DNA of 36,973 nucleotides from Rhodopirellula maiorica SM1 (GTDB lineage Bacteria > Planctomycetota > Planctomycetia > Pirellulales > Pirellulaceae), in NCBI RefSeq assembly GCF_000346295.1, contig NZ_ANOG01000967.1, forward strand, positions 1 through 36,973, written 5' to 3'. The notes beneath the pieces were generated by a model. It saw nothing but the letters and a program-made list of their open reading frames with translations. It was not told where the DNA came from and did not search any database. Below are positions 34,219-36,973 of the stretch, piece by piece. Positions within the stretch are counted from its first letter, which is position 1; every line of letters starts with the position of its first letter. Made by a program: the position numbers and the translations under genes.

Positions 34219-35748
34219 ATGGTTCTGTGGACGAGTCGCCTGTGGACTGCCCAACAAAAGGTGGCGGTTGTGTTCGATTTTGTTGCGGAATTAGAACTTC
34301 CCAGTTTCTGGCAAGTGATGGTGGGGCTGGGTGTCTTCGCAGTCGTTTTGAGTTTGCTGATCCTTACGATCATTGCCAAGTGGGGATCGTATTGGCTGCA
34401 AGCTTATATGTCAGGCGCTGACATCACAATGAAAAGTTTGATTGTGATGAGTTTCCTTCGTGTCGAGCATCGCTTGATCGTGACAGCGAAAATCATGGCA
34501 AGACAAGCCGGTTTATCGATCGATCGCAACACTGGGATGAGCACGAATCGGTTGCAAGCTCATCATTTGGCTGGTGGCGATGTGATGAATGTCGTGCAAG
34601 CTCAGATCGCCGCACATCGCGCGGGTATCGACTTGGATTTTGATCGTGCCGCGGCGATTGACCTCGCCGGGCGAGACGTGTTGTTGGCGGTTCAAACGAG
34701 CGTGTCGCCCAAAGTCATCCATTGTCCTCGCAGCGAAGGTGGTGGTTCGCATACGTTAAGCGCCGTCGCGAAAAACGGAGTGGAGTTGCGAGTGGGTGCA
34801 CGCGTGACCGTGCGAACGAATTTGGAACAATTGATCGGCGGGGCAACCGAAGAAACCATCATCGCTCGCGTGGGTCAGGGCATCATTACCGCGATTGGGT
34901 CGGCGGAAACACACATGGATGTCTTGGAGATGCCGTCGACGATTTCCAAAGGAGCGATCACCAACGGACTAGACGCTAATACTGCGTTTGCCATCGTCTC
35001 GATCGACATTTACGACATTGATGTCGGTGAAAACATTGGCGCTCGATTGCAAAGTGACCAAGCCGACGCCGACACGCGTATCGCTCGCGCGTTTGCCGAA
35101 GGCCGTCGCGCCGAAGCGGTCGCGCTGGAGCAGAAAATGAAAGCCCACGTCAGCCGCAACCGAGCCGCATTCGTCTTGGCCGAGGCAAAAGTCCCCGCCG
35201 CACTCGCAGATGCCTTCCGCGCTGGCCCCCTTCGTCGTCTCCGCAAAGATTCGTCATCAACGCGTCCTCGAATTGCCTCGGCACACTTGGACGATCACTC
35301 TAAATCACTTTCCTCTACATCCACATTGACTCCGATGAATACAATCACCCTTGCCACGCCCTGCTACGTACTCAACTTCGATAAAGTGCGTATCGGACCG
35401 ACGTTGATGCCTAACGATTCGGTGTCATCCTATCACGTCATCTATGGTTTCTCGGACAAAGCACCCTATGATGCATTTTGTGCAAACAGTCCGCGTCCGC
35501 TGACGCCCTACCCACTGGTAAAAGGCTACCTGCAAAACCAAATTGAGATGGCGCCCGACGTCACTCATTTGGTGGTCGTTGACGCCTGTGGACCGCAAGA
35601 CGCCCAGTTGAATGCGGTAACGATGCAGTCGGTTTTCGATGCCCTGAAAACGCAGAGCCCCCATGTCACTGCTTCGTTTCGCTTGACACTGAACCCGGAC
35701 AACGAATCCTACGCAGTCGAACCGCTTGACGAGCCCGCACTGAGTTAA
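34219..35748 (+). CDS. floA: FloA-type flotillin-like protein with extra C-terminal domain
   Basis: The first 350 or so residues match FloA/YqfA: a membrane segment (FWQVMVGLGVFAVVLSLLILTIIAKW), then SGADITMKSLIVMSFLRV, GGDVMNVVQAQIAAHRAGI, LAGRDVLLAVQTSVSPKVI, VTVRTNLEQLIGGATEETII and the helical region with GARLQSDQADADTRIARAFA. FloA organises functional membrane microdomains. After a Ser/Arg-rich linker (about 350-372) the frame continues into 137 residues of an unrecognised domain starting MNTITLATPCYVLNFDKVRI. That part could be a separate gene (ATG at 35335, no ribosome site) joined by loss of a stop codon. The start is uncertain: TTG 34201, ATG 34219 or ATG 34318. Confidence 0.82.
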   Translation: MVLWTSRLWTAQQKVAVVFDFVAELELPSFWQVMVGLGVFAVVLSLLILTIIAKWGSYWLQAYMSGADITMKSLIVMSFLRVEHRLIVTAKIMARQAGLSIDRNTGMSTNRLQAHHLAGGDVMNVVQAQIAAHRAGIDLDFDRAAAIDLAGRDVLLAVQTSVSPKVIHCPRSEGGGSHTLSAVAKNGVELRVGARVTVRTNLEQLIGGATEETIIARVGQGIITAIGSAETHMDVLEMPSTISKGAITNGLDANTAFAIVSIDIYDIDVGENIGARLQSDQADADTRIARAFAEGRRAEAVALEQKMKAHVSRNRAAFVLAEAKVPAALADAFRAGPLRRLRKDSSSTRPRIASAHLDDHSKSLSSTSTLTPMNTITLATPCYVLNFDKVRIGPTLMPNDSVSSYHVIYGFSDKAPYDAFCANSPRPLTPYPLVKGYLQNQIEMAPDVTHLVVVDACGPQDAQLNAVTMQSVFDALKTQSPHVTASFRLTLNPDNESYAVEPLDEPALS

Positions 35749-35759
35749 TCCAAATGCGG

Positions 35760-35778
35760 GACAAGCCTCCGGCTTGTC
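35760..35778 (+). terminator. Hairpin after the flotillin gene
   Basis: GACAAGCC and GGCTTGTC form a perfect 8-bp stem with a 3-base loop. It begins 12 bases after the stop codon. No T-run follows, so it may be a Rho-type pause, an mRNA stabiliser or a REP-like repeat rather than a classical terminator. Confidence 0.45.
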
Positions 35779-35974
35779 ATCGGGTGTTAGGCTTTCGTCG
35801 CGGAAGTCGCCAAGACTTTTCGTTTTGGCATCGATTCCCCCGCCGAAACTCTTGGCCAGATTCGCTAGAAAAAGCGATGTCCGCGACAACCTGAAAACCA
35901 ATAACACTTTTGGAACGGATTGTGCACTATCAGAGCGGTTTTCCGTTTCTTTTCCATTCAACGTGGGCAATCTC

Positions 35975-36706
35975 GTGACGTTTTGTATTGGCATCCAGGT
36001 ACGTGATGGAATCGTGGCACTGGCAGACACACGCATCACTCGTGGTAGCGAACAAGTCAATAAGCAAAAACTGGCCGAGTTTCAGCACGGCGACGCATCG
36101 CTGTTCACGATGACGAGCGGGCTTCGTTCCGTTCGTGACAAGACGCTGATCTACGTCGAAGAAACCTTGCGACAAACGCAAACTCCCGTCGAGCGGCTGT
36201 ACCAATTCGCCAACTTATTTGGCGAGCAACTCAGACGCGTTCGCAATGAAGATGGCCCCTCGCTCTCGTCGACCGGCCATACATTCAACATGCACGCGAT
36301 CATCGGCGGCTGTTTGCTGGCCGACCAATCGCCGCAATTGTTTTACGTTTATCCCGAGGGCAATTGGGTCGAAGCCGCAATGGATTCACCTTACTTTATG
36401 ATCGGACGCACCTATTACGGCAAACCCATCCTGGACCGTTTGTTGAATTACGAAACCCCATTACGCTCGGCCGTGGCGTTGGCGCTGCTCGCCTTTGACG
36501 CCACGCGAACCAGCGTGACCGACGTCGACTACCCGATCGACGTGGCGGTCATCCCTAATCAGTCGCGACATCCTCAATTCCAGCGTTATACGGAATCCGA
36601 CTTAGCGGAAACGACGCAGTGGTGGTCCGAAGTGCTGACCAACTCGTTGGCGTCCATGCCGATGCAGTGGGCCGACTCGTTGCTCGGATTGCAAAGCAGT
36701 CAGTGA
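35975..36706 (+). CDS. Proteasome-type Ntn-hydrolase peptidase (Anbu-like)
   Basis: The 243-residue product resembles Anbu, the ancestral-beta-subunit family of proteasome-like peptidases. The proposed start is GTG at 35975, which gives Met-Thr-Phe-Cys-Ile-Gly-Ile. Removing Met exposes Thr as the N-terminal nucleophile, as the family needs. Further typical features are VRDGIVALADTRITRG, FTMTSGLRSVRDKTL and the late DYPIDVAVI strand. The frame is open 67 codons further upstream but that part looks non-coding. Self-assembling Anbu rings are known, but the cellular role is unclear. No ATPase partner gene is adjacent. Confidence 0.82.
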   Translation: MTFCIGIQVRDGIVALADTRITRGSEQVNKQKLAEFQHGDASLFTMTSGLRSVRDKTLIYVEETLRQTQTPVERLYQFANLFGEQLRRVRNEDGPSLSSTGHTFNMHAIIGGCLLADQSPQLFYVYPEGNWVEAAMDSPYFMIGRTYYGKPILDRLLNYETPLRSAVALALLAFDATRTSVTDVDYPIDVAVIPNQSRHPQFQRYTESDLAETTQWWSEVLTNSLASMPMQWADSLLGLQSSQ

Positions 36707-36751
36707 TCTGTAACGATTTCGATCTCGTTACAAGAATCCAGCGGAACTGCA

Positions 36752-36973
36752 ATGCGAATCATTTCTCTTTTGCCCAGCGCGACCGAAATTGTCTGTGCTT
36801 TGGGGCTTCGCGACCAACTCGTCGGTGTCACGCATGAGTGCGATTACCCGGCCGACGTTGCCGAACTGCCCAAAGTCACACGAACGTTGATCCCGCACGA
36901 CGCGTCCAGTGGTGAAATCGATTCGTTGGTTCGCGAACGGCTGAAAACCGAAAAGGCCCTTTATCGCTCGATA
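36752..36973 (+). CDS. BtuF-like periplasmic-binding-type protein, 5' part (runs off the window)
   Basis: The first 74 codons are present. They read [19 protein letters not shown], then [11 protein letters not shown], the signature of the TroA/BtuF-type cobalamin-binding protein family. No signal peptide is seen in this part, as in many members annotated 'cobalamin-binding protein'. It begins 45 bases after the Anbu-like gene, so a short operon is possible. No cobalamin riboswitch fits in that gap. The ligand is inferred from family resemblance only. Confidence 0.8.
   Translation, partial: MRIISLLPSATEIVCALGLRDQLVGVTHECDYPADVAELPKVTRTLIPHDASSGEIDSLVRERLKTEKALYRSI

Noticed and set aside
36707-36751. 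Cobalamin riboswitch before the BtuF-like gene
   Set aside because: Only 45 bases separate the genes, far too short for the element.

Overview
The window looks like chromosomal DNA of a planctomycete, most likely a Rhodopirellula-type member of the Pirellulaceae. This is inferred from the mix of families: two formylglycine sulfatases with a GH110-like beta-helix enzyme, a ThuA-domain secreted protein, a FloA-type flotillin, an egtD-egtB pair, moderate GC content, weak Shine-Dalgarno signals, and long gaps containing palindromic repeats. No rRNA, tRNA, CRISPR array or complete insertion sequence was seen.

Layout. Bases 1-1700 are sparsely coding: a composite palindromic repeat, one small membrane protein on the minus strand and a small candidate ORF. 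Then come mscL with an added zinc-ribbon tail (1719-2252), and an oligopeptide-type substrate-binding protein translationally coupled to a chemoreceptor gene that carries a one-base frameshift (2507-6263). Small hypothetical proteins follow, then lepA (7869-9665).

The most striking block is 9782-19811. Five same-strand genes encode a WGR/DUF4132 protein, a MoxR-type AAA+ ATPase, a DUF5682 protein, a vWA/MIDAS protein and a protein with two SWIM-like modules that have lost most zinc ligands. Gene content and order match the poorly understood yehI-yehL-yehM-yehP-yehQ set of Escherichia coli. It is probably a MoxR/vWA remodelling system acting on a nucleic-acid or stress-related target.

Bases 20072-29335 hold a carbohydrate block, all on the plus strand: a tagaturonate-epimerase-like protein, a FucP-type MFS symporter, a GH110-like exo-galactosidase, two sulfatases and a ThuA protein. 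Together they suggest use of a sulfated, galactose-containing polysaccharide.

Bases 29336-34200 are rich in repeats. They hold two more members of the palindromic repeat family, a 15-bp tandem repeat, a REP-like pair, an overlapping HD-hydrolase/CsaA gene pair, the ergothioneine genes egtD-egtB on the minus strand, and a frame-broken remnant of a short-chain dehydrogenase. The window ends with a flotillin fused in frame to an unknown domain, an Anbu-like proteasome-type peptidase, and the first 74 codons of a BtuF-like binding protein.
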